The notes under the pieces: model-generated | Seen by the model: only the letters and a program-made list of their open reading frames with translations | Databases searched by the model: none | What the model was told of the DNA's origin: nothing | Translations under genes and position numbers: made by a program | Origin: Azorinus chamasolen | Lineage: Eukaryota > Mollusca > Bivalvia > Cardiida > Solecurtidae | Length of the DNA: 64,000 nucleotides | NCBI GenBank assembly: GCA_963576725.1 | Contig: OY755240.1 | Span: 65,064,412 to 65,128,411 of the forward strand | Direction: 5' to 3' | Part shown: positions 11,898 to 23,815 of the stretch, one piece after another | Position numbering within the stretch: position 1 is the first letter of the stretch | Layout of the letters: each line of letters opens with the position of its first letter

Positions 11898-14207
11898 GTA
11901 AGCCAGGTTTTCTATGTTCAACTGACTACACTATGTTCAACTGACAACACTTTCTATGTTCAGCTTACTACAATCGATGTTCAACTAACTACACTATCTA
12001 TGTACAGCTGTCTACACTATCTGTGTTCAACTGACAACACTGTGTTCAACTTACTACACTATGTTCAACTTACTACACTACAGTGTTCAATCTAGACTGT
12101 GCCATTGCATAATTGGCCTCCTTTTTATTGTGAGGGGGGTGTCTCCTGCGTCGGTCTTCATGCGTTGTGCGTATGTGCACTGTGCGTCATCAACAATTTA
12201 CTTAAACATCTTCTTCTCTGAAACCACAAAGCCTAGAGCTTTGATATTTGGTATGTAGCATCATCTAATGGTCCTCTACAAAGATTGTTCAAATTATGAC
12301 ACCCGGATCAAAAATGGCTCCGCCCAAGGGCTTATCAGTTTTTCATAGGTAAATCTTTAAAAATCTTCTCCTCTGAAACCATAAGGCCTAGAGCTTTGAT
12401 ATTTGGTATGTAGCATTATCTAATGGTCCTAAAACTTTACAAAGATTGTTCAAATTATGACCCCGGATCAAAAATGGGCCCCACCCAGGGGCTTATCAAT
12501 TTTTCATAGAAAACTCTTTAAAAATCTTCTTCTCTGAAACCGTAAGGAATAGACCTTTGATATTTGGTATGTAGCATCATTTAATGGTTTTCTACAAAGA
12601 TTGTTCAAATTATGACCCCCGGACCAAAAATGGCCCCGCCCTGGGGCGTATCAGTTTTTCATAGGAAAATCTTTAAAAATCTTCTTCTCTTAAACCGTAA
12701 GGCCTAGATCTCTGATATTTGGTATGTAGCATCATCTAATGGTCCTTAACAAAGATTTTCAAATTATGAACCCCGGACCAAAAATGGCTCCGCCCCGGGG
12801 CTTATCAGTTTTTCGTAGGAAAATCTTTAAAAATCTTCTTCCTTGAAACCGTAAGGCCTAGACCTTTGACCTTTGATTTTTGGTATGGAGCATCATCTTA
12901 TGGTCCTCTACAAAGACTGTTCAAATTATGACCCCGGACCAAAAATGGCCCCACCCGGGGCTTATCAGTTTTCATAGGAAAATCTTTAAAAATCTTCTTC
13001 TCTGAAACCGTAAGACCTAGAGCTTTGATATTTGGTATGTAGCATCATCTAATGATTTTCTACCAAGATTGTAACCCCAGGGCCAAAAGTGGCCCCAACC
13101 CATGGCTTATCAGTTTTTTTAGCTCACCAGAGCACAAAGTGCTCAAGGTGAGCTATTGTGATACCCCTGTGTCCGTCGTCCGTCTGTCCGTCTGTCAGTC
13201 TGTCTGTCCGTCAACAATTTCAAACGACTTCTTCTCTGAAACCAACTGCCCAATTGTAACCAATCTTGGTCAGATACATACTGTGGGTGGGTGCTTCAAA
13301 AGTTGTTAAAAGATAGTGGGTTGGGCCATCGGTCTTGTTGCCATGGCAACTGTACGCAATATCTAGAAAAATCTTCTTCTCCAGATTGACTAGTCTGATT
13401 TGAATATATTTTTTCACCAAAATGTTTCTCAGTTGATAGACTTTAAAAGTTGTTAAAAGAATTTTGATCCGGCAAAAAACATGGCCGCCAGAGGGCTGGG
13501 TCATTTTTTCCATATATGGTAATATGGAATTTTTCATAGGAAAATCTTTAAAAATCTTCTTCTCTGAAACTGTAAGGCCTAGACCTTTGATATTTGGTAT
13601 GTAGTATGATCTTATGGTCCTCTACAAATATTGTTCAAATTATGACCCCCGGGCCAAAAATGGCCCTGCCCAAGGGCTTATCAGTTTTTCATAAGATAAT
13701 CTTTAAAAATCTTCTTCTCTGAAACTGTAAGGCCTAGACCTTTGATATTTGGTATATAGCATGATCTTATGGTCCTCTACAAGTATTGTTCAAATTATGA
13801 CCCCCGGGCCAAAAATTGCCCCGCCCAAGGGCTTTAAAAGTTGTTAAAAGAATTTGATATTTGGTATGTAGCATGATCTTATGGTCCTCTACAAATATTG
13901 TTCAAATTATGACCCTGGTCCAAAAATGGCCCCGTCCAAGGGCTTATAAGTTTTTGATTGGAAAATCTTTAAAAATCTACTGAAACTGTAAGGCCTAGAC
14001 CATTGATATTTGGTATGTAACATGATCTAATGGTCCTCTACAAATATGTAGCTGTGGCTTGTGGTCCTCTGCCAAGAATGTTTAACTTATGACCCTGACC
14101 ACTGGGCGAAACTTGGCCCTGCCTCAGGGCTTATCAGTTTTTCATGGGAAAAATATAAGGGTTAGACCATAAGGGTTAGACCTTTAATTAATGGCATACT
14201 GCTTTGA

Positions 14208-14702
14208 CTTATGGTTCTCTACCAAGGTTGTAAACATGATTTCTTGTGGTCAAAAATGGCCCCGCCCCTGGGGTTATCTCAGATGAGCACTTCAGGGCCT
14301 CATGGCCCTCTTGTTATAGGTAAATCTTTTAAAATCTTATTCTCCAAAACTGTAAGGCCTAAACCTTTGAAATTTGGTATGCAGTATCATCTAATGGTTT
14401 TATACCAAGATTGTTAAAATTATGACCCCTGGACCAAAATTGTTCCACCCCTGGCTTTTCAGTTTTTCATAGGAAAATCTTTAAAAATCTCCTTCTGTGA
14501 GATTGTAAGGCATAGACCTTTGAAATTTATATGAAGCATCATCTAATGTTTCTTTATCCAGATTGTTCAAATTTTAACCTACAGGCCTAAAATTATGGCC
14601 CTTGGTTTCATATTGGCCCAAATCTGAAGCTGACTAATTTTTGCATAGAAATACAATATTTGCATCAGTCTATAGTAGCCAGGTGAGCGATTTAGGGCCT
14701 TT
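14208..14702 (+). mobile_element. 3' ends of the two family 1B elements
   Basis: After the last triplicated unit the inner element finishes with GATGAGCACTTCAGGGCC and a hairpin followed by CTCTTG near 14312. Core repeats of the outer element then resume and decay to a remnant terminator (GGTGAGCGATTTAGGGCC) at about 14680-14702. The true 3' ends therefore exist only once. Confidence 0.65.
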
Positions 14703-15444
14703 CAAAAATCAATTTCCTTTTTTCAGTCTTGTTGGTTCTTTGCGGTTCTTGGTGTCCTTTTCGTATCTAAATGCATACACATAGTCTGACACACAACCTA
14801 TTTTGCTGCATCAGCGTGTCCAGTAGTAAAATTCAATAACCATTCTGTGTTGGCATGGACTCAACTTTGTTACTAAATATAATAGCATCGAAAAGATGTT
14901 AGAATTTCAGACTCTTTTTCTGCCCTTCATCTAAATACTGAAGTCAGTGAAACAGAGGCAAATAAAAATTCATCCATGATCACAAGTGACACTTCTCATT
15001 GTAATAATTCAAATAAAAAACCGTCGAGAAATGTTGACATCGATTCAAAAAGGTGCAAGGAAGTTTCAGTCAACTGGTTTTGTGATGAACGTTTAAAAAA
15101 ATACTGGGCAGTTTTTATCAAGTTCATAGATTGTTCCAGTCATTAATGATTATGTACAGTCTTTATCAAATGAGAATCAAAGATTGTCTTCAAGTCTGAC
15201 ATCGGTAAAATAATGAGAGAAAAACAGGCATAAAGGTAGCGCCACACACAAACGTCACCCGACGTTGAGTCGTTTTGGACCCAAGTCGTTTTGACCATTA
15301 GACTAAGACAAATGTCTTGAATTCAATAAATTGGTAAATAATGTTTATGTTACATGTTTGCCTGTCTTTACCTTTGGCCCCTAATTTATATGGATGGCCC
15401 CCTATAAGATGGCCTCATGGGCCCTGAGGGCCCCCATTGAGTTC
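14703..15444. other. Intron 1 sequence, nothing recognised
   Basis: AT-rich, without an exon-like open frame, terminal inverted repeats or known repeat tags. Confidence 0.4.
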
Positions 15445-15658
15445 AAGCTAGATTGAACACCGACACTATATATGTTCAACTGACTACTACACTATATATG
15501 TTCAACTGACTACACCACATGTTCAGCCGACTACACTATGTTCAACTGACAACACTATTTGCAACTGACTACAATATGTTCAACTGACTACACTATATAT
15601 GTTTGACTGACTACACCACCTTTTCAGCTGACTACACTATCAATGTTCAACTGACTAC
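15445..15658 (+). repeat. TGTTCAACTGACTACACT minisatellite
   Basis: About nine imperfect units. It continues at 16586-16680 on the far side of the hAT element, which inserted into it. Confidence 0.7.
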
Positions 15659-16585
15659 TAGGGGTGTAACAATACATCAAACTATCATGATAGTTCTTTA
15701 TCCCAGTTACACTATCGATAGTTATTTCCAATTGATGATAGACTATTGCGATAGTTGCTTTGACTATTGGTAGTTTCGATCGTTCTTTCATATAACTGGC
15801 AAACTCAAAGTAATAAACCAGCAATGAGTCTTTATCCTAGCATTCTATTCTGAAAACTTAAATATCGTTAAAGAGTACTTTCCCCTTGTCATGGACTATG
15901 TATAAAACTAGAGCTTGGATAGATTCAACCCCTAGCTAGAGTGCAAGTGACAGCAGTCAATGCGGGGCAGTTACTTTCATATATGTTAAAGCGACAAAAA
16001 GTATATCTACTGTTTTTTTTAGCTCACCAGAGCACAAAGTGCTCAGGGTGAGCTATTGTGATCGCCAGATGTCTGTCTTCCGTCAGCGTGCATTGTGAGC
16101 GATGTCAGGGCCATTCTGATCCTCGTGTTTTAAGAATATCAAATTCATTACAATCTCCTAAAGATAAGTATAACTAGTATGTTACAAAAATGGTTTTGTA
16201 ATATTTGTAGTATTACACCTATTAATGCTCACATTTTAGTCAAACCGTTGTGTTTTCAACGTCCACCATCGTGGGGATCGAGTTTGTTAAAAACAAAAGC
16301 GGTAAAACACAAGTGGCAAAGCGAGTATTTGGAAATACTAGTACTTCAGACTTTTATTTTATTAATCTGTTTCTGCCCAATTAATTTTAAATCATTTCCA
16401 CAAACATTTTAGTAAATATTTACAGCAAAGTTATATCTTTCACTGTGCAAATTTGCATTTACAAGTTTTCAAATCTTGGCAATAACTATTGCAATAGTTT
16501 CCAGCAATAGCAATAGTATCCCAATAGTTTTCAGCAATAGCAATAGTATTGCAGTAGTCAAAACTGGCCCCAATAGTCAGCCCTA
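15659..16585. mobile_element. hAT nonautonomous element, 927 bp
   Basis: Begins TAGGGGTGTAACAATA and ends TATTG-like sequence followed by CAGCCCTA. An 8-bp duplication CTGACTAC lies on each side (15651-15658 and 16586-16593), as expected for hAT, though the same 8-mer also recurs in the surrounding minisatellite. The interior is rich in CAATAGTAT-type short palindromes. No transposase is visible. It has itself been hit by a 107-bp Helitron-like element. Confidence 0.65.
16021..16127 (+). mobile_element. Minimal Helitron-like family 1 element, 107 bp
   Basis: The 5' palindrome (AGCTCACC...GGTGAGCT) is joined almost directly to the 3' block (GTGAGCGATGTCAGGGCC, degenerate hairpin, CCTCGTG). 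There is no core array, so this may be close to the minimal mobile unit. T-runs flank it, as in other copies. Confidence 0.7.
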
Positions 16586-16674
16586 CTGACTACACTATGT
16601 TCAACTGAGTATGTGACTGTCTACGTCCAACCAATTACACTATCTGTTGAGCTGTATACACTACAGTCAATCTT

Positions 16675-18376
16675 TAATAGCTCGAGCTTCACTGAGTCAA
16701 GGACAGTGACTTGCTCGAGGTCTGGTTGAAGTGCTGCACATATCTCTGAAACCAGCAGGGCTAGAGTCACCAAACTTCACAGGAATGTTGACCAGCATGA
16801 GTTGTGCACCTGGGTTTTTAGCTCATCTGGCACAAAGTGCCAAGGTGAGCTATTGGGATGATCCTATGTCCGGCGTCGTGCATATGTGCGTCGTGCGTAT
16901 GTGCGTCGTGCGTACATGCGGGCGTCAACAATATACTTAAATATCTTCTTCTTTGGAACTACAAAGCCAAGAGCTTTGATATTTGATATGTAGCATGATG
17001 TAATGGTCCTCTACTACGATTGTTCAAATTATGACCCCTGGGCCATAAATGGCCCCGCCCCGGGGCTTATCAGTTTTTCATAGAAAAATCTTTAAAAATC
17101 TTCTTCTCTGAAACTGTAAGGAATAGACCTTTAGTATTTGGTATGTAGCATCATCTAATGGTCCTCTACTAAGATTGTTCAAATTATGACCCCCAGGACA
17201 AAAATGACCCCGCCCCTTGGCTTATCAGTTTTTCATAGGAAAATCTTTAAAAATCTTCTTCTCTAAAATTATAAGGTATAGACCTTTGATATTTGGTGTG
17301 TAGCATTATTTAATGGTCCTCTACCAAAATTAATCAAGTTATGATCCCCGGACCAAAAATGGCCCCGCCCAAGGGCTTATCAGTTTTTCATAGGAAAACC
17401 TTTAAAAATATTCTCCTCCAGAACTGTAAGGTCTAGGCCCTTGATATTTGGTATGTAGCATCATCTAATGGGTTTCTACCAAGATTATTCAAATTATTTC
17501 CCCCAGGTCAAAAATGGCCCCGCCCTGGGGCTTATCAGTTTTTCATATGAAAAGCTTTAAGAATCTTCTTCTCCAAAACTGTAAGGCAGAGACCTTTAAT
17601 ATTTGGTATGTAGCACTATCTAATAGTTTTCTACCAAGATTGTTCAAATTATGTCCCCTGGGTTGAAAATGGCCCCGCCCAGGGGCATATCAGTTTTTCA
17701 TAGGAAAGTTTTAAAAAAACTTCTTCTCTTAAAAATCTTTAAAAGTCTTCTCTGAACTTGTAAGGAATAGACCTTAGATATTTGGTATGTTGCATTATCT
17801 AATAGTCCTCTACCAAGAGTTTCAAATTATGAAACCCGGGTCAAAAATGGCCCCGCCCTGGGGCTTAACAGTTTTTCATAGGAAAATCTTTAAAATATCT
17901 TCTCCTCCAAATCTGTAAGGTCTAGACTCTTTATATTTAGTATGTAGCATCATCTAATGGTTTTCTACCAAGATTTTTCAAATTATGTAATCTGTCATTG
18001 AAATCATTAATCTGTTATGAACAGGTGAGCAATTAAGGGCCATCATGGCCCTCTTGTTTTAATTGTCCCCTCCTGATAACTGGAGTTACTGCCCCTTATG
18101 ACTTAAAATAAGAGAAACTTTACTGTGTGCCACATGTATTTCTGAAACCACTAGTACTAGACACACCAAACTTCACAGGAATGTTGACCAGCATGTGTTG
18201 TTGTGTACCTGGGTTTTCTTATTGTCTCCCCCAGATAACGTTAGAGTTATTGCCCCTGATGACTTTAAATTAGACCTTGATAAGTTTGGAGTTACAGACA
18301 TTACACTTGTGTATTGGAAAGAGGATGTGGTGGGGGGGGGGAGACATCTGTTTTTGTTACAAAAACAAACCTCTAG
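16675..18376 (+). mobile_element. Helitron family 5 with canonical CTAG end
   Basis: It starts near a palindromic block (CTCGAGCTTC...GCTCGAGG). Core repeats tagged CACCAAACTTCACAGGAATG occur before and after a nested family 1 element. It ends with hairpin GTTTTTGTTACAAAAAC, then AAACCTCTAG (CTAG 18373-18376), followed by T. Hairpin plus CTAG before T is the classical Helitron 3' signature. No Rep/helicase, so nonautonomous. Confidence 0.6.
16820..18056 (+). mobile_element. Helitron-like family 1B element, complete
   Basis: A diverged 5' palindrome (AGCTCATCTGGCACAAAGTG) is followed by a GTCGTGCGTATGTGC-type simple repeat, about seven core units of roughly 150 bp, and the terminator GGTGAGCAATTAAGGGCC, hairpin, CTCTTG at 18056. 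It is inserted in a T-run of the family 5 core. Confidence 0.8.
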
Positions 18377-20555
18377 TTCATACCCTTAATCGATCAGTAT
18401 ATGCAATCTGTATTGCCTAATCAAGTAAACTTTCATTTCCCCAACGTTACAGAAATGACTGCTCCTAGCATGAGGGAAAATATTCGTAAGCCCATACAGT
18501 CGCCCCTCTTAAGCGAGGGGCGACAATGAATTATGCCCCTTTGGTCAAAATTGGCCCTACCCCAGGGTGACCAGTTTTCTATAACAGCCTACTGTTTCAA
18601 TCAGATCCTTTGCTGGTCAAGGATAATTAGGTCAAGCCATATACTGCAGACAGGTGTATTCACTATGTAGTAGACTTTGGATCTTTGAGTTCTGTGGCTT
18701 ACTGGCATGGGGCATTAGTCTATATGGAACCCTTTCCGTGGAAATTCATTGGTAGGAGGGCTGATTTATCAAGACTAACTCCAATATGGTGGAATTGTAA
18801 TTTGTGGTTTTTGAGTGTAAAATAGTATGTTTGGAATGATAAAATTCTATATACAGTTGGAAACAGGTCGACATATTTGTTGCCACTGTATAATTGTTTG
18901 TATTTTGGAAATGAAAATATAAGAAAATTATTTCTCCTATGGTCAGGGCTAATACAAAATGCAATACTGCAAGGGAAAAATCATTAAGGATAACCGCCGA
19001 GGAAATGTCTAAGATGTTGCGAAACCGGGTACGACTAATAGACATAAGAAGGAATTCGGCAAAAGGAGGCAAAAGGAGGCGAAATGAGGATTAAAAATTA
19101 ATAACAGCTATTTATTAGTTATTATAAATGATATGGACATACATTTTAAACACATTTGGCATTAATATACTGATATAAGCCTGAATATATGAACACATCA
19201 TTAATATATTGATGGCATTTACAGGCAAAACGGATTACAAAATGCACTTGCTTATTTCACCACAGTAAATCCCGCGAAAGGAGCTCTTAAGTATTAATGT
19301 AATTGAATGTAGAACTGCGAGTTATTAATGATTTAAGACCCAGGCATAACCTGTTACTTCATAGATACACCTTTGCAAACAGGGTAAAACCAAATAGATG
19401 GCTCCTGCTGGATCTGCTCTGTTGGATTATGGTGGTTTCGTCAAACTACCGGTTCGTCAAACTGGACTTTATGAACAAAATGGGTAGTGGTTTCGTCAAA
19501 CTGGCAAGTGTATAGTATAATAGCAGAGTGTGTGTTAATTACAGTAATTATTTACTTATGAACTAATATAGATCTGATGAAAATGTTTCTACCATGGTGA
19601 AAACTTCCAGTGTCCAAACTTCATTATGAAAATGCCACTAACTAATCGTCATAATGTCACTTACATGAAAATTCACTGTTACTGTACGTCAGGCAATTTG
19701 GATATTGATGAGATGGCCAGTAACTCTAGGTTCAAAGTGTCAAGGCTACAGTTACATATGCTACTCTTTGGCATTTCATTTAGGTATACAGCTGAACTTT
19801 GATCTCCCGAATTGATATACAGTACAGAGTTGTTATGAAATGAATACTATCATGTCTAAAAATCCTACAGGAGTTTTCAGCATTACTTTAGACATGAAAT
19901 AAGCTGTGAACTTAAGAAACTGTTCTGATTAGAAATTGGATATCTGTGTGCTAATGTTATTATAAAAAGTGGGCTAATAAATATTCATGATGTCATTATT
20001 TCTTACACGAATATTTAACCTGAAAGGGGATCAGGGGTCCAGTGTGAGACTGAAAGGGTTATTGTTTAACTAGGGCCACCCGACTGAAATGGCTGCCGTT
20101 TCAAGGACCCTTTGTGATGAAACTGAAGAATTTTGTTGTGTTACCAAGGCCACATGAGTAGATCTAAAACATTTAGAATTTTGTTAACATTACTTTAATA
20201 TGATATAAAATAGGTTTTATTATTATTCAGTAATATGCGCCTTTTGATGCTTTGCATCGATGATTTTGTTGTAATTATATGGAGTAAAGTGGATGACCCT
20301 TTCTTAACCATTTAGTCCATGAATATTCATGTAAGAGATAATGACATCATGAATATTAATTAACATAATTTCTATTGTGATGATGAATTGGCAAAAACGT
20401 TGTCCTAATAAACACTGAAATCAGATCTATATTATGTCAAAAGCAAACAGCGCAGACCCTGATCAGCCGTCTGATCTGATCTGGGTCTGCTCTGTTTGCA
20501 AAGGTGAAGAAAGGCATATTTATGGAGGAAATGGTTAACAACACCATTCCCCCCC
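18377..20555. other. Intron 1 sequence with scattered MITE remnants
   Basis: No exon recognised. Small pieces include a family 1A fragment (18520-18585), a partial foldback related to 4912-5203 (19790-19985) and a palindrome of the GATCAG type (20440-20510) in a MITE with CATGAATATTCATG-like segments. Bases 18590-19780 show nothing recognisable. Confidence 0.4.
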
Positions 20556-20822
20556 CATTGGTGCCTTGTTTTGTAAAGAAACATGTTGTGAAAACTTTGA
20601 AAATCTTCTCCTCTGAAACTGGTAGGGTGCCGGTCTCAGCTTTCATATTTAGCACATAGCTTCATCTTGAAGTCCTCTACAAAAGTTAAATAGATTATGC
20701 CCCTGGGGTCAAATGAGGCCCCACCACAAGGTTGGCCAGTTTTGTATAGAATCATAGTGAAAACTTTGAAAATCTTCTCCTTTGATGTCCGGTGAGCGAT
20801 ATCGGCCAACATGGCCCTCTTG
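20556..20822 (+). mobile_element. Helitron-like family 1A 3' fragment
   Basis: Core tags (CTTTGAAAATCTTCTCC, CACATAGC) lead to a terminator with GGTGAGCGATATC, a hairpin and CTCTTG at 20822. The 5' end is absent. Confidence 0.7.
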
Positions 20823-21398
20823 TGTATAGAAATATATAGTGAAAACTTTGAAAATCTTCTCCTTTGAAACTGGAAGGTTCTCTTTCATATTAGGCACATA
20901 CAGTGTAACATCATGTTGAGGTCCTACACAAAGATTGTATAATTATACCCCTGGGGTCAAATTTGGCCCCGTCCCAGGGGTGGCCAGTTTTCTATAGAAA
21001 CATATACATGTACAATGTAGTGAAAAACTTTGAAAATCATCTCCTCTGAAACTGGAAGGTTCTTAGCTTTCATATTTAGCACATAGCATAAACTTTAGGT
21101 CTTCTACAAAAGTTATACAAAATGTGCCCCTGGGGTCAAAATTGACCATGTTTTATATCTACGGTATATATATGTATACATATTGTGAAAACTTTGAAAC
21201 TCTTCTCCTGAAAATTGAAGGCTATCAGCTTTCATATTTGGCACATAGTATCATCTTGAAGTCCTCTACAAAGGTAATATAAATTATGCCCCTAGGGTCA
21301 AATGATGGCCAGCTTTCTATAGAAACATAGAGTGAAAACCTTGAAAAATTTGTCCTGATTGTCTAGTGAGCGATATCGGGGCCATCATGACCCTCTTG
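20823..21398 (+). mobile_element. Helitron-like family 1A fragment abutting exon 2
   Basis: About four core units lead into AGTGAGCGATATCGGGGCC, a decayed hairpin and CTCTTG at 21393-21398. This is 12 bases before the exon 2 boundary, so the pyrimidine-rich end CCCTCTTGTTTATATTTCAG forms most of the exon 2 acceptor tract. Confidence 0.75.
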
Positions 21399-21410
21399 TT
21401 TATATTTCAG

Positions 21411-21709
21411 CCCAAGGCAGTCTTGCAACATGTATCTCCCAAGGAAAAGTGAAACTTATGGCAATTGTAGAGCCCACAGCCTGGCTGAAGAGGGAGGTGG
21501 CAGTGTCTGTGCCCCAGAATGTCCCGATAGATCTTACCTTAGACCTCCATGTTAAATATTCAGCAGTGACAGAGCAAGGAATTGTGAAGGAGACAAAGGA
21601 GATGGAATCAGAAACTGTATTGTGGTCAACTTTTTTGAAAGACATGGAAGCAGAAACAAAGTTTCATCCCCATTTAGTCATTTGTCCAGTGGAATCCCCT
21701 TTTGCTGAG
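21411..21709 (+). CDS. OB-fold gene, exon 2
   Basis: Acceptor TATATTTCAG, entry in phase 1 (exon 1 G plus CC gives Ala), 299 nt, exit in phase 0 at GAG|GTTAAT. The donor is weak but gives an exact frame match to exon 3. It encodes about 100 residues (from AQGSLATCISQGKVKLMAIV to HPHLVICPVESPFAE) with alternating hydrophobic patterns suggesting an alpha/beta domain. No family recognised. If the donor is not used, the frame runs on to a stop at 21757 and gives a short N-terminal isoform. The acceptor tract is supplied by the end of a Helitron-like element. Confidence 0.75.
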
Positions 21710-21913
21710 GTTAATGCTTTGTTTAAACTAAATAACCCTTATAATTTGGACAGATAAACTGCAAATAGTGTCGATCCAGATCAGAGGACTCATAAAAAGA
21801 GCCATTTGATCAGAGACTACACTAGTCTATTTGCTACTATATGTATGTTAGTCTTATTTAACTCTTTGAATGTTAAATGATAGAACCTGCTCAGTATGAA
21901 AGGATGTAATTCG
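21710..21913. repeat. Intron 2 start with GATC-type palindrome
   Basis: A palindromic core (CAAATAGTGTCGATCCAGAT against ATCAG...CACTAGTCTATTTGC, 21765-21832) of the common MITE type lies just after the exon. No gene. Confidence 0.4.
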
Positions 21914-21984
21914 AGGGCTTGGTGCAAAACTATTCTAACTCCTTCACAAAGTGAAGGAGTTAGAATAGTTTTGCACCAAGCCCT
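21914..21984. repeat. Perfect 34-bp inverted repeat with 3-nt loop
   Basis: Arms 21914-21947 and 21951-21984 are exactly complementary (starting AGGGCTTGGTGCAAAACTAT) around AAA. It would form a long hairpin in RNA from either strand. The loop is too short for a typical microRNA precursor, so a recent foldback or palindromic duplication is more likely. Confidence 0.85.
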
Positions 21985-22005
21985 AGATATATGTTTTGTG
22001 CGTTG

Positions 22006-22554
22006 TTGGAATATGGACAATTCCAGAATTGTCCCTCCGCATTTTAGGAATTTTAGGAATTCCAATAATGGTGGACAGTATTGGAATTCCTGATGCGAAT
22101 TTTTGGATTGGTGGACATGCATTTATAGATTATCAATCATAGTCTATTTTATTTATCACCTAAATAAATTTGATAATTTGTTACAAATCATTGGAGTTTT
22201 AGGGTTTTGTTTGTTGTGGGTTTGTTTTTTCAATTCTATAACTTGTGTTTATTACAAATAATGGCTTCATCTAAGTTATGCCGATTAACATTTAACAGAA
22301 AAATTGTTTTTCACAAATTAAACCAACAAAAACAAAGTGCGCCTGCATCCAATTCTTTCTCGCCAATTAATCATAAATAATAAGGTAATTATAACGACAT
22401 GCAGAAACCGCATGCTTGCCGTGATAATCACACACTGTGTAATGTAATTTTACCCTGTACGATTCAAAAATCGCGCAGCGCAATTCTAGGATGGCTGGAC
22501 ATTATTGGAATTCCTTAAACGCACAGGACAATTCTGGAATAGTCCATATTCCAA
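22006..22554. mobile_element. MITE with long inverted repeats, 549 bp
   Basis: The left arm starts TTGGAATATGGACAATTCCA and the right arm ends with its near complement, ...GTCCATATTCCAA. The inner arms (GGAATTCC and AGGACAATTCT blocks) continue the match. No transposase and no clear target duplication; superfamily not assigned. Confidence 0.65.
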
Positions 22555-23815
22555 TAATGAGCAGAACATATATGCTTTGTGAGAGGATTTGAATGACAAG
22601 CAGTGCTGACCCTGACCAGAGGGATCCTCTAAGATCCCTATGATTTGGGACTACACTGTTTGCAAATGTTTTATGCTTTATCCTTTAAAAGGACAGCAGT
22701 GGAAATAAGAGATCTATCTATCTATCTATCCTGCATTCAAAGGATTCAATCAATATAGTGCTAAACTTAACCCTTTACTCCATAAATACGCTTTTGTACA
22801 CTTTTACAAACAGAGTAGGCCCCGATAGGACGGCTTCCATAGGAGGCATTTGATCAGGGCGTATTCTTTTTGCTTATGATATAACATAGATGTGATTCTA
22901 CAGTTTCTTACCAAGGCCAAAACCTCCTGTGTTCATTTGTTATTATAATAATTAATCTAATTAGTATTCATGATGCCATTATTTCTTACATAATATGTGT
23001 GTTTTATGTTTGGAGTGATACATGTGTATTCATGTTTGGGGAGGTATATATGTGGGTTTGTTGACAATGGGGTGAGTATTGTATGATTTTTTATCAGCAT
23101 TAGTTTTGACTCTTCATTAGTAAACCCTTTGAATTCTTAAAATTTAAACTATTTAACGATAGATTCTATTCAGTTTGAAGGGTTTAAATTTGCCAGAGGA
23201 TTTCGAATGATAAATATTGCAGACTCTGATCAGGGTCCATGCTTATAAAACTTTTAGTTGAGTCTGAGTTCATTCTCAATCTTTTAATTGGTAAGATTTG
23301 AGTTCTCAAGCTTTTGATTGGTCAGATTTGAGCCTTTGGCAAATTTGACCAATCAAAAACTTGAGAACGAACTCGGACTCAACTAAAAGTTTTATAAGCA
23401 TGGACCCAGGGGGCTTCTCTTGAAGCCCTGTGATCTTTCGTAGGCACTGTTTGCATGTGTAAATACATTTGTTTCCTTTATTCAAATCGTTAACCCTTTC
23501 CCTCATATAAACACATTTTCACACGTTTGCAAACAGTAGATCCAGATAGGATTGTTCCTATAAGAGCTGTCTGATAAGGGTCTGCTCTGTTTGCTTATGA
23601 AATAATATAGATCTGATTCTACAGTTTCTACCAACATCAGCATGTCTTGTGTATGTTTGCCATTACAAGAATACTGCTATAAATTAATATTCATGTCATT
23701 ATTTCTTCGATCAGTATTGAACAGGGAAAGGGGTAATACTGCATGCCATACAATTGTTTTATCTTAGTTTATCGGCAAGAAATGTTTTCATTTCTTGTAA
23801 TACAGTTGAACTTAA
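22555..23815. repeat. Cluster of TTAA-type MITEs and a foldback
   Basis: Palindromic cores at 22597-22670, 22803-22875 and 23527-23600 carry variants of GCAAACAG...GATCAG...CTGTTTGC between AACCCTTT and GGGAAAGGG ends. A foldback at 23237-23406 (TTTTAGTTGAGT arms) is inserted inside one of them. A (ATCT)n microsatellite lies at 22714-22730. No exon found. Confidence 0.5.

Larger units (their letters stand above)
5145..14207 (+). repeat. Tandem triplication, 3 x 3,021 bp
   Basis: Units 5145-8165, 8166-11186 and 11187-14207 are nearly identical. The clearest difference noticed is one base near 7312 (A in copy 1, T in copies 2 and 3). The junction shows 2-bp microhomology (CT). Each unit holds a partial foldback, a TTAA MITE, host exon 1, a minisatellite and Helitron-like core repeats. 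The identity implies a very recent event or an assembly artefact. Confidence 0.9.

Noticed and set aside
18195..18389. Frame with NVRVIAPDDFKLDLDKFGV as a possible exon
   Set aside because: It sits in the core and 3' end of the family 5 repeat; the same motif recurs upstream in the same element.
21914..21984. microRNA precursor
   Set aside because: A loop of three bases and perfect pairing throughout are not typical of animal precursors, and it neighbours other foldbacks.
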